Origin: an uncultured Pelagibacteraceae bacterium
Lineage (GTDB): Bacteria > Pseudomonadota > Alphaproteobacteria > Pelagibacterales > Pelagibacteraceae
Direction: 5' to 3'
Assembly: GCA_902632445.1 (NCBI GenBank)
Contig: CACPCL010000003.1
Location: 20,169 to 84,168 of the forward strand
Length of the DNA stretch: 64,000 nt
The notes below the pieces were generated by a model. It was not told where the DNA came from. It saw only the letters and a list, made by a program, of their open reading frames with translations, and made no database searches. This document shows, piece by piece, positions 19,432-30,639 of this stretch. Positions within the stretch are counted from its first letter, which is position 1; every line of letters starts with the position of its first letter. The position numbers and the translations under genes are program-made.

Positions 19432-21603
19432 ATGCAAAATACTTATCAAGAAAAATTAGCTGATCTAGAAGTTAATAACTCAAAAAAAATTAAGAAGTTA
19501 GAGGGAGGTATTAACTTTAAAATCAAAAGTGATTTTCAACCTAGCGGTGACCAACCAGAGGCTATAAAGAAAATATTAAAAAACTTAAAAGATAACAAAC
19601 AAGAACAAGTACTTTTGGGGGTTACAGGATCGGGTAAAACTTTTACAATGGCTAAAGTCATAGAAAAGGCTAATAGGCCAGCTTTAATTTTAGCACCAAA
19701 CAAAACTTTAGCTGCTCAATTGTACGGAGAGTTTAAAAGTTTTTTCCCGGATAACGCAGTGGAATATTTTGTATCATATTATGATTACTACACTCCAGAA
19801 GCATACGTTCCTAGATCCGATACTTATATAGAAAAAGAAGCTTCAATAAATGAGCAAATTGATCGTATGAGACACTCGGCAACAAGATCTTTATTGGAAA
19901 GAGATGATGTAATTATTGTTGCGAGTGTATCATGTATTTATGGTTTAGGTTCTGTAGAGGCATACTCAAAAATGACAATTACTTTAAAAAAAAATTATGA
20001 GTACGAACGAGATGATTTAATTAGGGCATTTATAAACTTACAGTATAAAAGAAATGATCAAAATTTTTTTAGAGGAACCTTTAGAGTAAGAGGAGAAAAT
20101 TTAGAGATCTTTCCCTCACACTTAGAAGATAGAGCTTGGAGAATAAGTTTTAATTTAAATAAATTAGAAAAAATTGAAGAATTCGACCCACTTACTGGAG
20201 ATAAGACAAATGATTACTCAATTATAAAAATTTACGCCAATAGTCATTACATAACCCCGAAGCCGACTATCGAGCAAGCAATCAAACAAATAAAATCTGA
20301 GTTAGCCGAGACTTTAAAAAAACATAGAGAAAATAATAAACTTCTAGAGGAACAGAGATTAAGAGAACGAACTAAGTTTGATTTAGAGATGATTGAAGCT
20401 ACCGGAACTTGCGCAGGGATAGAAAATTATTCAAGATTTTTATCAGGAAGAAAAGCTGGTGAACCACCTCCTACTCTTTTTGAATATTTTCCAGATAATG
20501 CAATTATATTTGTAGACGAAAGTCACGTAACAGTCCCTCAATTAAATGGAATGTATAAAGGTGACCGGACAAGAAAAAGCACGTTAGCCGAATATGGGTT
20601 TAGACTCCCGTCATGTATGGATAATAGACCTTTAAAATTTGAGGAGTGGGATTTAATGAGAACACAAACTGTTTTTGTCTCTGCTACTCCAGGACCTTGG
20701 GAGCTGAAGCAGACAAGTAATAAATATATTGACCAAATAATTAGGCCGACAGGTTTAATAGATCCCCCGGTCGAGATAAGACCAGCTAAAACTCAGGTAG
20801 ATGATCTAATGCATGAGGCAAAAGAAATTGTAAAAAAAGGATATAGAATACTTGCTACAACACTAACAAAAAAAATGGCTGAAGATCTTACTGAGTACCT
20901 CCACGAAAATGGTCTTAAAGTAAGATACATGCACTCAGACATAGATACTCTTGAAAGGATTGAAATTATAAGAGATTTAAGAATGGGTGTTTTCGATATT
21001 CTCGTCGGAATAAACTTATTAAGAGAGGGACTCGATATTCCTGAGTGTGCTTTAGTAGCAATATTAGATGCAGACAAAGAAGGATTTTTAAGATCAGAGA
21101 CATCTTTAATTCAAACGATTGGTAGAGCAGCGCGAAATGTTGATGGTAAAGTAATTTTATATGCTGATAAAGTCACGAAGAGTATTCAAAAAGCCATTAA
21201 GGAAACAGATAGAAGAAGAAATAAACAATTAGAATATAATAAAAAAAATGGAATAACGGCTGAGTCGGTAAAAAAAGAGATAAGTGATATTTTAGAGTCT
21301 GTTTATGAAAAAGATTACGTTAAAATTAGTGAAGGCTCAAACGTAGGTGGAAATTTAAAAAAACATCTCAAAGCTTTAAACAGAAAAATGAAGGAAGCTG
21401 CATCTAATTTAGAATTTGAGGAGGCTGCTAAACTAAGAGATGAAATGAGAAAACTAGAAGCTAGTGAGCTTGAAATTACTTTAAATCCTAAGATATCTCA
21501 ATATAATTTGAAAAGTAAGGTTTATCCAAAAGGAAGATCGACTATGGGTATGCCTGGCACAAAACCAAGAAAAGCGATAAAAAAATGGAAGCCAAAAAAA
21601 TAA
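19432..21603 (+). CDS. uvrB: Excinuclease ABC subunit B
   Basis: [47 protein letters not shown]-terminal UVR motif. Confidence 0.98.
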   Translation: MQNTYQEKLADLEVNNSKKIKKLEGGINFKIKSDFQPSGDQPEAIKKILKNLKDNKQEQVLLGVTGSGKTFTMAKVIEKANRPALILAPNKTLAAQLYGEFKSFFPDNAVEYFVSYYDYYTPEAYVPRSDTYIEKEASINEQIDRMRHSATRSLLERDDVIIVASVSCIYGLGSVEAYSKMTITLKKNYEYERDDLIRAFINLQYKRNDQNFFRGTFRVRGENLEIFPSHLEDRAWRISFNLNKLEKIEEFDPLTGDKTNDYSIIKIYANSHYITPKPTIEQAIKQIKSELAETLKKHRENNKLLEEQRLRERTKFDLEMIEATGTCAGIENYSRFLSGRKAGEPPPTLFEYFPDNAIIFVDESHVTVPQLNGMYKGDRTRKSTLAEYGFRLPSCMDNRPLKFEEWDLMRTQTVFVSATPGPWELKQTSNKYIDQIIRPTGLIDPPVEIRPAKTQVDDLMHEAKEIVKKGYRILATTLTKKMAEDLTEYLHENGLKVRYMHSDIDTLERIEIIRDLRMGVFDILVGINLLREGLDIPECALVAILDADKEGFLRSETSLIQTIGRAARNVDGKVILYADKVTKSIQKAIKETDRRRNKQLEYNKKNGITAESVKKEISDILESVYEKDYVKISEGSNVGGNLKKHLKALNRKMKEAASNLEFEEAAKLRDEMRKLEASELEITLNPKISQYNLKSKVYPKGRSTMGMPGTKPRKAIKKWKPKK

Positions 21604-22340
21604 TTATCACTGGTGGAGCTACTAGAATAGGATCTGCAATCGCTAAAAGTTTAGTTAGCTTTGAAACAAAAATAGGTATCCACTTTAACAAATCTAAAAG
21701 TAGCGCTTTAAAATTAAAAAAAGAATTAGAGGAACTTGGGGCTGAAACTTACTTATTTAAAGCTGATTTAAATAATTTAAAGCAAACACAAGTTTTAATA
21801 AAAAAAGCCTATAAAACTATGAAAGGATTAGATTGTTTGATTAATAATGCTTCTATATTTGAAAACGATAATCTTGAAAATTTTTCTGAAAAATCCTTTA
21901 CAAAACATATAAATATTAATTTAAAAGCACCAGCAATATTAACACAAAGTTTTAAAAAGTTAGTTAAAAACAAAGAAGGATGTATCATCAATATTATTGA
22001 TCAAAGAGTAGAAAAATTAACTCCTTTTTTTTTCTCTTACACTTTAAGTAAGTCCTCATTGGCCACTTTTACAAAAACATCAGCTATGAAATTAGCACCT
22101 CATATAAGAGTGAATGGCATATCACCTGGGCCAACTTTAAAAAACAAAAGACAATCTGAGAAGCATTTCAAAAGACAATGGAAATCTACGCTCTTAAGGA
22201 GAAAGGTAGACTTAGATAATGTATGTAATGGAGTAAGGTTTTTAATTGAAAATAAGAGTATAACGGGAGAAATAATAAATATCGATAGCGGACAAAGACT
22301 TGCTTGGCAAACACCAGATATTGTTAATACAAAAGAATGA
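21585..22340 (+). CDS. SDR-family oxidoreductase, pteridine-reductase/FolM-like
   Basis: [53 protein letters not shown]; 4-bp overlap with folB. Confidence 0.8.
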   Translation: MEAKKIIITGGATRIGSAIAKSLVSFETKIGIHFNKSKSSALKLKKELEELGAETYLFKADLNNLKQTQVLIKKAYKTMKGLDCLINNASIFENDNLENFSEKSFTKHININLKAPAILTQSFKKLVKNKEGCIINIIDQRVEKLTPFFFSYTLSKSSLATFTKTSAMKLAPHIRVNGISPGPTLKNKRQSEKHFKRQWKSTLLRRKVDLDNVCNGVRFLIENKSITGEIINIDSGQRLAWQTPDIVNTKE

Positions 22341-22732
22341 AGATAATTAAATTTAAGAAAAAAGAAAAATTTAAATATAAAAGAAAAGTAATTATAAAAG
22401 ATTTAATTTTAAATATTTTTATAGGAATACATAGTTTTGAAAAAAAAGAGAGACAAAGAGTAAAATTTAATATTGAAATTTTGACTAATCCATATGTACT
22501 TCCAAATAATAAAGATTTAAATTCAATAATAAATTATGAAAAAATTGTTAGTAAAATTGAAAAAATTACTCATTCAAAACATCACGAATTACTTGAAGAT
22601 TTAGCTGAAAATATTTTTAATATGATATTTAAAAATAAACTTGTTAAAAAAATAAATCTTAAGATAGAAAAGTTAGATATTTTAAAGAAAACTAAATCTG
22701 TTGGGATCGAGGTATCAAAATCGAAAGTATGA
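22337..22732 (+). CDS. folB: Dihydroneopterin aldolase-like FolB
   Basis: [30 protein letters not shown] and [16 protein letters not shown] motifs. Confidence 0.85.
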   Translation: MKIIKFKKKEKFKYKRKVIIKDLILNIFIGIHSFEKKERQRVKFNIEILTNPYVLPNNKDLNSIINYEKIVSKIEKITHSKHHELLEDLAENIFNMIFKNKLVKKINLKIEKLDILKKTKSVGIEVSKSKV

Positions 22733-24567
22733 TTAATAGTTTAGAGTTAGGAAAAAAAGTAATAAAAGAAAAAATACCGCTAATATCAAAAAACCCTGGT
22801 ATTTACAAAATGATTAGTTCCACTGGTGAAATTCTTTATATCGGTAAAGCTAAAAATATCCCAAACAGACTTAAAAGTTATGTCACAGAGTCAAACCTTC
22901 CTATAAGAACTGAAAGAATGCTCTCACTCACACATAACCTTGAAACCACTACTACAAGTAATGAAAGTGAAGCTTTGCTATTGGAAGCAAATTTAATAAA
23001 AAAACATAAACCTCGTTACAACATCCTTTTGCGGGATGATAAATCTTTTCCTTACATTTATATTGGTAATAAAGATAAGTGGCCACAACTTACGAAATTA
23101 AGAGGAAAAAAATCAAAAACTGGATACTATTTTGGTCCCTTTGCATCGATTGGATCTGCTAATTGGACGATAAAAATTTTACAAAAAATTTTTCTTTTAA
23201 GAGTCTGTGACGACACTGTTTTTAAGAATAGAGAAAGACCATGTATCCTGTATCAAATTAAAAGATGCTCTGCTCCATGTGTTGGACATATAAATGAAAA
23301 AGATTACGAGTCTAGTGTGGCCGATGCTATTGATTTTATTTCGGGTAAATCTAGAAGAATTCAGAAAAATCTATCTAAAGAAATGGAAAAAGCTAGTAAA
23401 GAATTGGATTATGAAAAAGCTGCTGTAGCTAGGGATAGGATAAAAGCTTTGACTCAAATACAAACCTCTCAAAAAATAAACCAGACGAATTTAACAGAAG
23501 CTGATGTTATCAGTATTTATAAAGAGACAGGAAAAACATGTGTTCAAGTGTTTTTTTTCAGGTCAAAACAAAACTGGGGTAATCAGGCTTTCTATCCCAA
23601 ACATGATCCAGATGATAGTGTAGAAGATATAATAAGTTCTTTTATATCCCAATTTTATGAAAACAAAACTATTCCAAGACTTATATTGACTAACTGTGAG
23701 GTGAAAGACAAAAAACTTATCGAGAAAACATTCTCTGAGAAGGATAAAAAAGATATTATTATCAAGCTAGCAAAAAGTAAAAATGAGGTAAGTATCTCTA
23801 GTCTTGCAGAGAAAAATGCAAGGCAATCTTTGAAACAAAAACTCATTCAATCTGATACTAACAATAATCTTATCGAAGAATTAGCATCTAAATTCAAAAT
23901 TAATAACAATATTGATTTGATAGAGGTTTACGATAATAGCCACATTCAAGGAACTGACTCAATCGGATCATTAATTTGTTTCAGTAATGAGGGTTTTGTT
24001 AAGAAAAGATACAGGAAATTCAACATTAAAGATGAAAAAGTAAAAAATGATGACTATGGGATGATGAAAGAGGTTTTATTTAGAAGATTTTCCAAAGCAA
24101 TTAAGGAAAAATCTGGTTCATTATCATTACCTGATTTAATAATGATAGACGGTGGAAAAGGACAATACTCTGTATCTAGAGAAGTTCTAAATGAATTGGG
24201 ATTACATGACTTGCCAATTTTAGCAGTAGCGAAGGGTAAAAAGAGAAATGCTGGAGAAGAAAAGATATATCATGAAAGTAAAGAGTATATTTTAGAAAAA
24301 AATGATCCATTATTATTTTTTATTCAAAGACTTAGAGATGAGGCTCATCGATTTGCTATAAGCACCCATAGAGCTAAAAGAAAGAAAAACCTAAGTAAAT
24401 CTTTATTAGATCAAATCCAAGGAATCGGGAAACAAAGAAAGAGGGCCTTATTAAATCATTTTGGGTCTGCACGTGCTGTTGAGTCTGCGAGCTTCGACGA
24501 TTTAAAATCAGTCGAAGGAATAGAAGACAATATAGCAAAGAAAATATATGATTATTTCCACGAATAA
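22729..24567 (+). CDS. uvrC: Excinuclease ABC subunit C
   Basis: [29 protein letters not shown] (GIY-YIG), [15 protein letters not shown]-terminal helix-hairpin-helix. Confidence 0.98.
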   Translation: MINSLELGKKVIKEKIPLISKNPGIYKMISSTGEILYIGKAKNIPNRLKSYVTESNLPIRTERMLSLTHNLETTTTSNESEALLLEANLIKKHKPRYNILLRDDKSFPYIYIGNKDKWPQLTKLRGKKSKTGYYFGPFASIGSANWTIKILQKIFLLRVCDDTVFKNRERPCILYQIKRCSAPCVGHINEKDYESSVADAIDFISGKSRRIQKNLSKEMEKASKELDYEKAAVARDRIKALTQIQTSQKINQTNLTEADVISIYKETGKTCVQVFFFRSKQNWGNQAFYPKHDPDDSVEDIISSFISQFYENKTIPRLILTNCEVKDKKLIEKTFSEKDKKDIIIKLAKSKNEVSISSLAEKNARQSLKQKLIQSDTNNNLIEELASKFKINNNIDLIEVYDNSHIQGTDSIGSLICFSNEGFVKKRYRKFNIKDEKVKNDDYGMMKEVLFRRFSKAIKEKSGSLSLPDLIMIDGGKGQYSVSREVLNELGLHDLPILAVAKGKKRNAGEEKIYHESKEYILEKNDPLLFFIQRLRDEAHRFAISTHRAKRKKNLSKSLLDQIQGIGKQRKRALLNHFGSARAVESASFDDLKSVEGIEDNIAKKIYDYFHE

Positions 24568-25152
24568 ATGAAATTAAAGATCCCAAATATACTTACTATA
24601 GGAAGAATTATTATAGTGCCAATTTTTGTTGTTACTTTTTTTATACCTGGTTTTTTTGGTGATCTAATACCTTTCTTTTTATTTGTCTTAGCAAGTTTTA
24701 CTGATTACCTTGATGGTTTATTAGCCAGATTATTTAAAGAGGAGTCTAAGTTAGGTGAATTATTAGATCCTATAGCTGATAAAATTTTGGTTTCTGCCGC
24801 TCTTATTTTGCTTGTTATGAATGGTACAATTAAAAACTACGAAGTAATTGCAGCAGTAATTATTCTAACAAGGGAAATTTTAATTTCAGGATTACGCGAA
24901 TTTCTAGCAAAAGGAAGAATAACTATGCATGTAACAAGCTTGTCAAAGCTAAAAGCTTTCATACAAATGGCATCAATAGCTATCCTTCTCACAGGTGATA
25001 TAGGAAACCGAATAATCAACTTTCAAGATTATAATGCTCAAACAGTAGGTATTATTCTTTTATGGTTATCTGCATTTCTAACTTTGTATACGGGCTATGA
25101 TTATCTGAGAAAAGGTATTGATCATGCTATAAATGAAGATAGTAAAGATTAA
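24568..25152 (+). CDS. pgsA: CDP-diacylglycerol-glycerol-3-phosphate 3-phosphatidyltransferase
   Basis: IPNILTIGRIIIVPIF; DYLDGLLARLFKEESKLGELLDPIADK CDP-alcohol phosphotransferase motif. Confidence 0.95.
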   Translation: MKLKIPNILTIGRIIIVPIFVVTFFIPGFFGDLIPFFLFVLASFTDYLDGLLARLFKEESKLGELLDPIADKILVSAALILLVMNGTIKNYEVIAAVIILTREILISGLREFLAKGRITMHVTSLSKLKAFIQMASIAILLTGDIGNRIINFQDYNAQTVGIILLWLSAFLTLYTGYDYLRKGIDHAINEDSKD

Positions 25153-26036
25153 GCAGCTGATTCTTTTCTAACAAGATTTTGGTATGCATTATTTAATTCT
25201 GAAATAACGCTACAAACTTTAAACTTATAATCATTTATTTGCGAAACTGGTGTTACTTCAGCTGCAGTTCCAGTTAAAAAACATCCAACAAAATCTTGCA
25301 TCTCTTGTGGTTTAATTTTTCTTTCGACTACTTGAATTCCTTTAACTTTAGCAATTTTGATTACTTCCCTTCTAGTTATACCATCAAGAAAAGAGTCAGG
25401 TATAGGAGTATGTAATTCTCCATTGACAGTTTTAAAAAATACATTTGCTCCAGTGGCTTCAGCTATATTGCCCTCGTGATCAAGCATTAATGAGTCGGTA
25501 TATCCTTTAGCCTCAGCTTCATGTTTCGATAAAGTGCAAATCATATAAAGCCCTGCAGCTTTAGTGTCCCATGGAATTGTATTTGGAGCGGGTCTTCTCC
25601 AGCTTGAAATATTTAATTTGATACCATTTAATTTTAGTTTGGGATCAAAATAAGATCCCCACTCCCAAGTAGCAATAGCAACATGAATTTTATTTTTCTG
25701 AGCTGATATTGCCATCATTTCACTACCTCTCCAAATTAGAGGCCTAACGTAACCGTTCTGAACTTTTTGGATGTTCACAATTTTTTTACAAGCCTCGTTT
25801 ATTTCATTTTGAGTGTAAGGTACTTCTATTCCCATTCTTTTAGCAGAATAAAATAATCTATCTGTATGCTCCTCTAGCTTAAAAATTTCACCCTCATAAA
25901 CTCTTTCTCCTTCAAATACACAACTGGCATAATGTAATCCGTGATTTAAGATATGAATATTTGCATCTTTCCAATCAACTTCTTTTCCGTTGTACCAAAT
26001 TTTTCCTGATCTCTTATCGTAAGGTATGCTTTCCAT
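25149..26036 (-). CDS. ilvE: Branched-chain amino acid aminotransferase
   Basis: GLHYASCVFEGERVYEG, EGNIAEATGANVFF, FLTGTAAEVTPV. Confidence 0.95.
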   Translation of the reverse strand: MESIPYDKRSGKIWYNGKEVDWKDANIHILNHGLHYASCVFEGERVYEGEIFKLEEHTDRLFYSAKRMGIEVPYTQNEINEACKKIVNIQKVQNGYVRPLIWRGSEMMAISAQKNKIHVAIATWEWGSYFDPKLKLNGIKLNISSWRRPAPNTIPWDTKAAGLYMICTLSKHEAEAKGYTDSLMLDHEGNIAEATGANVFFKTVNGELHTPIPDSFLDGITRREVIKIAKVKGIQVVERKIKPQEMQDFVGCFLTGTAAEVTPVSQINDYKFKVCSVISELNNAYQNLVRKESAA

Positions 26037-26112
26037 TTGTTGTAAATATATAGATTTTTTAATTATAAAAAAGTATATTCATTGAGAGGATAAGTCAATA
26101 TAACTTACCATT

Positions 26113-26553
26113 ATGAAAGATTTGCTTTATTTAAAAGATGATCAAATAAAAGAATTTATTCAATTACTTTATTATGCTTACAGAGAAACGTTTGCTGACC
26201 CAAAGGATGTCTTGGCAAAAAAATATTTTGGACCGGCTCATCTAAGAGCTTTAAATTTGATTGAGCGAAATCCTGGTATTAATCTTGGAGAATTAATATT
26301 TAAACTTAAGGTTACAAAACAAAGCTTAAATAGAGTTTTACGAGATTTAATAAAATCAAAAATGATTAAACAAATACAAGATGATAATGATACTAGAAAA
26401 AAAAATTTATTTTTAGATAAAGAAGGCAAAATTTTTTTTGAATCTGTATATAATTCACAAAAAAAAAGAATTTTTAATGCTTTAAAAAATTCAAGCTCTG
26501 ACTCAGTTATAAAATTTAAAAATGTTTTAAAAAAGATAATAGATGGAAAATAA
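26113..26553 (+). CDS. MarR-family transcriptional regulator, PetP-like
   Basis: HLRALNLIERNPGINLGELIFKLKVTKQSLNRVLRDLIKSKMI winged-HTH; directly upstream of an OmpR-family regulator. Confidence 0.85.
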   Translation: MKDLLYLKDDQIKEFIQLLYYAYRETFADPKDVLAKKYFGPAHLRALNLIERNPGINLGELIFKLKVTKQSLNRVLRDLIKSKMIKQIQDDNDTRKKNLFLDKEGKIFFESVYNSQKKRIFNALKNSSSDSVIKFKNVLKKIIDGK

Positions 26554-27220
26554 AAAATTACATATTTTGATAGTTGATGATGATGATAGAATTAGAAATC
26601 TATTAAAGGATTTCCTATTTAATAATAATTATATTATTTCAACAGCTGAGAATGCTGATCAAGCAAAAGAAAAATTAAATTATTTTAAATTCGATATTAT
26701 TATTTTGGATGTTATGATGCCAGGACAAAATGGATATGAATTAACAAAAGACATTAGAAAAAAAATTAATATTCCAATTATTTTACTTACAGCTAAAGGT
26801 GAAGTAGAATTTAGAATAAAAGGTTTAGAATTAGGAGCCGATGACTACATTGGAAAACCTTTTGAACCAAAAGAATTATTACTAAGAATAAAAAATATTT
26901 TAAAAAAAACTAATAAGGTTGATTTGAGCTCCAAGCATTTTGTAGGAAATGCAAAGATTAATTTAAATAAAATGGTAATTAATTTAAATAATAAAGAAAA
27001 AAAAATTAATAATTCAGAAAAAAAAGTTTTAATTGAAATGCTTTCTAATCCTGGAAAAACTTATTCAAGAAGCGAAATCGGAAAAATTTCTGGAATATCG
27101 CAAGAACGTTCTATTGACGTTATGATTACTCGTTTGAGACAAAAATTAGAAGAAAATCCGAAAAATCCTAAATTTTTACAAACAATAAGGGGCTCAGGCT
27201 ATGTTCTCTGGATTGAATAG
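26543..27220 (+). CDS. OmpR-family response regulator, PetR-like
   Basis: ILIVDDDDRIRNLL, DIIILDVMMPGQNGYEL, C-terminal winged helix with RGSGYVL. Confidence 0.93.
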   Translation: MENKKLHILIVDDDDRIRNLLKDFLFNNNYIISTAENADQAKEKLNYFKFDIIILDVMMPGQNGYELTKDIRKKINIPIILLTAKGEVEFRIKGLELGADDYIGKPFEPKELLLRIKNILKKTNKVDLSSKHFVGNAKINLNKMVINLNNKEKKINNSEKKVLIEMLSNPGKTYSRSEIGKISGISQERSIDVMITRLRQKLEENPKNPKFLQTIRGSGYVLWIE

Positions 27221-28517
27221 GTTGTTAAAAATTATTTTGCCAAAAAGACTTTTTTATAGAGCTTTAATTATTGTAGCTGCACCAACAATTTTATTACAAA
27301 TAATAATAACAATTGTTTTTTACGACAGTATATGGATTAAAGCTAATAAAAATATAACAAGATCCTTAGTAGCTCAATTGAAGGCTATTCAAGAAGTTTA
27401 TCAGAATGATAAAAATAATTTAGATTTTTTTACCGATAGTTATAAAAATAATTTTAATTTCGAAATAGGTATAACTCAAAATGAATTCCCAGAAATTTCA
27501 GGAGAACGAAGATTTAGTCCTATGGATAGATCGTTAAGAAGAGAACTAAAATCTACTTTTGGAAATAATAATTACTGGTTTAGTACAGTCAAATTTAAAA
27601 ATGCAGTTGAAATAAAAATTAAATCAGAAGAAGAGGTGTTAGAGTTCCTTGTTCCAAAAGAGATGGTTTCAACCTCCTCTGTAAGATTATTTGTTTTGTG
27701 GACTACTTTACCCTCGTTGTTGTTAATTATAATTGCATTAATATTTCTTAAAAACCAAACCAAACCACTAGTAAGATTAGCCAAAGCAGCTGAGAGATTT
27801 GGAAAAGGAGATTACGTTAATGATTTTAGACCATCGGGTGCGTTAGAAATAAGAAAAGCAGCATACGAATTCGATAGAATGGTAAAAAGAATAAATAGAC
27901 ATCTAAATCAAAGATCTGAAATGCTTTCTGGTATAAGTCATGATTTGAGAACTCCATTAACTAGACTCAAACTTCAGCTTGCTATGATAAATCAAAAAGA
28001 ATTATCTACAAAAATGTCAAAAGACATAGATGAAATGGAAGATATGCTTAATGATTATCTGCAATTTGCTAAAACTCAATCTCAAGAGACGACTACTAAT
28101 ATAAATTTAGCTGATCTTTTAAAAGAAATAAAAAACGATTTTTCTGAAAAAAATTTGGAAATTTCTAATTCAGAAAAAATTAACCTTCAAGGCAGAGTTT
28201 CTTCACTTAAAAGATCTTTTGAAAATATTATAAATAATGGTCTTACATATGGAAATAAAGTATTAATTAATGTTCAAAAAAGTTCAAATCGAGCTCTAAT
28301 TATTTTTGAAGACGATGGGCCTGGGATACCTGAAGATCAGTATAAAAATGTATTTAGGCCTTTTTTTAGATTAGATAAAAGTAGAAGCCTCAATCAATCA
28401 GGGGTAGGTTTGGGACTCGCCATAGTTGAAGATATAATAAATTCCCACGGTGGGAATGTTCAATTAGGAAAGAGTAGATTAAACGGGTTGCAAGTTAAGA
28501 TTTCTTTACCTTTTTAG
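27201..28517 (+). CDS. EnvZ-like sensor histidine kinase
   Basis: Two TM segments, HAMP, GISHDLRTPLTRLKLQL H-box, GDGPGIP-like and GVGLGLAIVEDI motifs. Confidence 0.93.
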   Translation: MFSGLNRLLKIILPKRLFYRALIIVAAPTILLQIIITIVFYDSIWIKANKNITRSLVAQLKAIQEVYQNDKNNLDFFTDSYKNNFNFEIGITQNEFPEISGERRFSPMDRSLRRELKSTFGNNNYWFSTVKFKNAVEIKIKSEEEVLEFLVPKEMVSTSSVRLFVLWTTLPSLLLIIIALIFLKNQTKPLVRLAKAAERFGKGDYVNDFRPSGALEIRKAAYEFDRMVKRINRHLNQRSEMLSGISHDLRTPLTRLKLQLAMINQKELSTKMSKDIDEMEDMLNDYLQFAKTQSQETTTNINLADLLKEIKNDFSEKNLEISNSEKINLQGRVSSLKRSFENIINNGLTYGNKVLINVQKSSNRALIIFEDDGPGIPEDQYKNVFRPFFRLDKSRSLNQSGVGLGLAIVEDIINSHGGNVQLGKSRLNGLQVKISLPF

Positions 28518-28737
28518 ATTTTTTTTTTGTTAACTCTTTAATTCTTAAATCTTGCTTTTGAACCAGCTTTTTTAACACTTCAAATTCTTCACGAGTAACT
28601 AAGTCTAACTTACCTATTATTTTATCTTTTTTAAATTTTAAATCTGTAGAAATTTCTTTTTGAATATCTTTTGAGGTTAATATTCCATTTTCTAGAATTG
28701 AAGATATTGTTTTAATTATCTTATCTGAATTACTCAT
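28495..28737 (-). CDS. UbiK/YqiC (BMFP domain) family accessory factor
   Basis: LDLVTREEFEVLKKLVQKQDLRIKELTKK C-terminal coiled coil; start moved to the internal ATG. Confidence 0.75.
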   Translation of the reverse strand: MSNSDKIIKTISSILENGILTSKDIQKEISTDLKFKKDKIIGKLDLVTREEFEVLKKLVQKQDLRIKELTKKKSKKVKKS

Positions 28738-28790
28738 GAATATAATCATATTTGATAGAATTATTAATTTCAATTATGTTATAAGAAAAT

Positions 28791-29585
28791 ATGTATACCC
28801 ATAATTTAGATCCTGTACTTTTAAGCTTGGGCTTTTTAGAGGTAAGATGGTATTCACTCGCCTATATTTTTGGCATTATTATAGGTTGGTGGCTAGGAAA
28901 AAAGATAATAGTCAAACGTTTTGATAAAATTGGTCAAAAATTTAACCTGATAGAATTTGATAATTTAATTACCTATCTAATTATATCAATGATATTAGGA
29001 GGAAGAATTGGTTACGTTTTTTTTTACAACATTGAATATTATATCTCAAATCCTGTTGATATTTTTAAAATTTGGGAGGGAGGCATGTCCTTTCATGGCG
29101 CTTTGATTGGAATAATATTTGGAACTTATCTTTTTTCTATTAAAAAAAAAATTTCAACCTTTTTTTTGCTTGATATAATTGCTTGTGTTTCTCCAATAGG
29201 AATATTTTTAGGAAGAATTGCAAATTTTATAAATGGTGAACTTGTGGGAAAAATTACAAGTAGTTCATGGGGAGTAATATTTCCAAATATAGACATGATG
29301 CCTAGACATCCCTCTCAATTGTATCAAGCATTTTTTGAGGGAATTATTTTATTTTTAATAATGATAATTATTATTTTTAGAAAAAATTACAAAACAGGAA
29401 CTTGTTCATATATGTTTTTAATTTGTTATGGCCTCCTTAGAACAATTTCAGAAAATTTTAGAGAACCTGATATACAGATTGGTTATTTATTTAACTTTTT
29501 AAGTATGGGAACATTTTTGAGTATTATAATGATAATCTCAGGTATAGTTATTTTTAGTAATTTAAGAAAAAAAAATGCATTCTAA
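28791..29585 (+). CDS. lgt: Prolipoprotein diacylglyceryl transferase
   Basis: LGGRIGYVFFYN, WEGGMSFHGALIG, GRIANFINGELVGK, PRHPSQLYQAFFEG. Confidence 0.97.
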   Translation: MYTHNLDPVLLSLGFLEVRWYSLAYIFGIIIGWWLGKKIIVKRFDKIGQKFNLIEFDNLITYLIISMILGGRIGYVFFYNIEYYISNPVDIFKIWEGGMSFHGALIGIIFGTYLFSIKKKISTFFLLDIIACVSPIGIFLGRIANFINGELVGKITSSSWGVIFPNIDMMPRHPSQLYQAFFEGIILFLIMIIIIFRKNYKTGTCSYMFLICYGLLRTISENFREPDIQIGYLFNFLSMGTFLSIIMIISGIVIFSNLRKKNAF

Positions 29586-30639
29586 TTTAAAGTTTTTTAA
29601 TAAGTCAAAAACCTTACCCACAGATATTTTTTTTAAAAATGTTTTATATGATAAATCATTTGGTTATTACTCAACGAAATTACCATTCGGAAAAAAGGGA
29701 GATTTTATAACTGCTCCAAAGATCTCAAAACTTTTTTCAGAAATGATATCTATATGGATAGTCTCAACATGGGAAAAATTTGGCAAACCAAAAAACTTAA
29801 ACATAATTGAACTTGGACCTGGTGATGGGAGCTTGATGAAGATTTTAATAGATGTCTTAAAAAACTTTCCCGAGGCAAATTCTTCAATAAATCTATACTT
29901 GTACGAAAAAAGTAATTTTCTAAAAAAAATACAAAAAAAAAATATTGTAGGGAAAAAAATTAAATGGATTGATAGTTTCAAAAAAATAAAAAAAGGTCCG
30001 GTTATTTTCTTTGGAAATGAATTTTTTGATGCAATACCGATTAAACAATTTAAACGTAAGGGTAAAAACTTATATGAAAAATTTTACTCTATAGATAGAA
30101 GAAACAACATTGTTGAGATATATAAAAAAGCTAATAAAAAAAGTCTTAATCTTATCAAGTCATATAAATCTTTAAAAAATTTGAAATTTTTTGAGTTCCC
30201 TGAACTTGGATTCAAAGAAATGGAAAAAATTATTGAAAAAATTTCTTCTGTATCTGGATGTATTCTTCTAATAGATTATGGATATTTGAGGCCTGCATCA
30301 CGAAGTACTCTTCAATCAGTGATGAAGCATAAAAGAAATGATTTATTAAATAATTTAGGAAAAGCAGATATAACATCTCATGTAAACTTTGGTTTATTAA
30401 ATGAATTTTTTAAAAAAAAAAACTTGAAAGTCCAAAAAGTTGTTTCACAAAAATTTTTTTTAGAGAGAATGGGAATTATTAATAGAGCAAATCTATTAAG
30501 CAAAAAAATGAATTTCAGAAGTCAATCAAACTTATTTTTAAGGTTAAAAAGGCTGATAGATCCAGACCAAATGGGAGAATTATTTAAAGTTGTGCTCGGT
30601 TATAAATTTAAGCCTGTTAAATTTTTAGGTTTTAATTAA
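29575..30639 (+). CDS. MidA/NDUFAF7-family SAM-dependent methyltransferase
   Basis: GYYSTKLPFGKKGDFITAPKISKLFSEM, IIELGPGDGSLM, FFGNEFFDAIPIKQF. Confidence 0.9.
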   Translation: MHSNLKFFNKSKTLPTDIFFKNVLYDKSFGYYSTKLPFGKKGDFITAPKISKLFSEMISIWIVSTWEKFGKPKNLNIIELGPGDGSLMKILIDVLKNFPEANSSINLYLYEKSNFLKKIQKKNIVGKKIKWIDSFKKIKKGPVIFFGNEFFDAIPIKQFKRKGKNLYEKFYSIDRRNNIVEIYKKANKKSLNLIKSYKSLKNLKFFEFPELGFKEMEKIIEKISSVSGCILLIDYGYLRPASRSTLQSVMKHKRNDLLNNLGKADITSHVNFGLLNEFFKKKNLKVQKVVSQKFFLERMGIINRANLLSKKMNFRSQSNLFLRLKRLIDPDQMGELFKVVLGYKFKPVKFLGFN

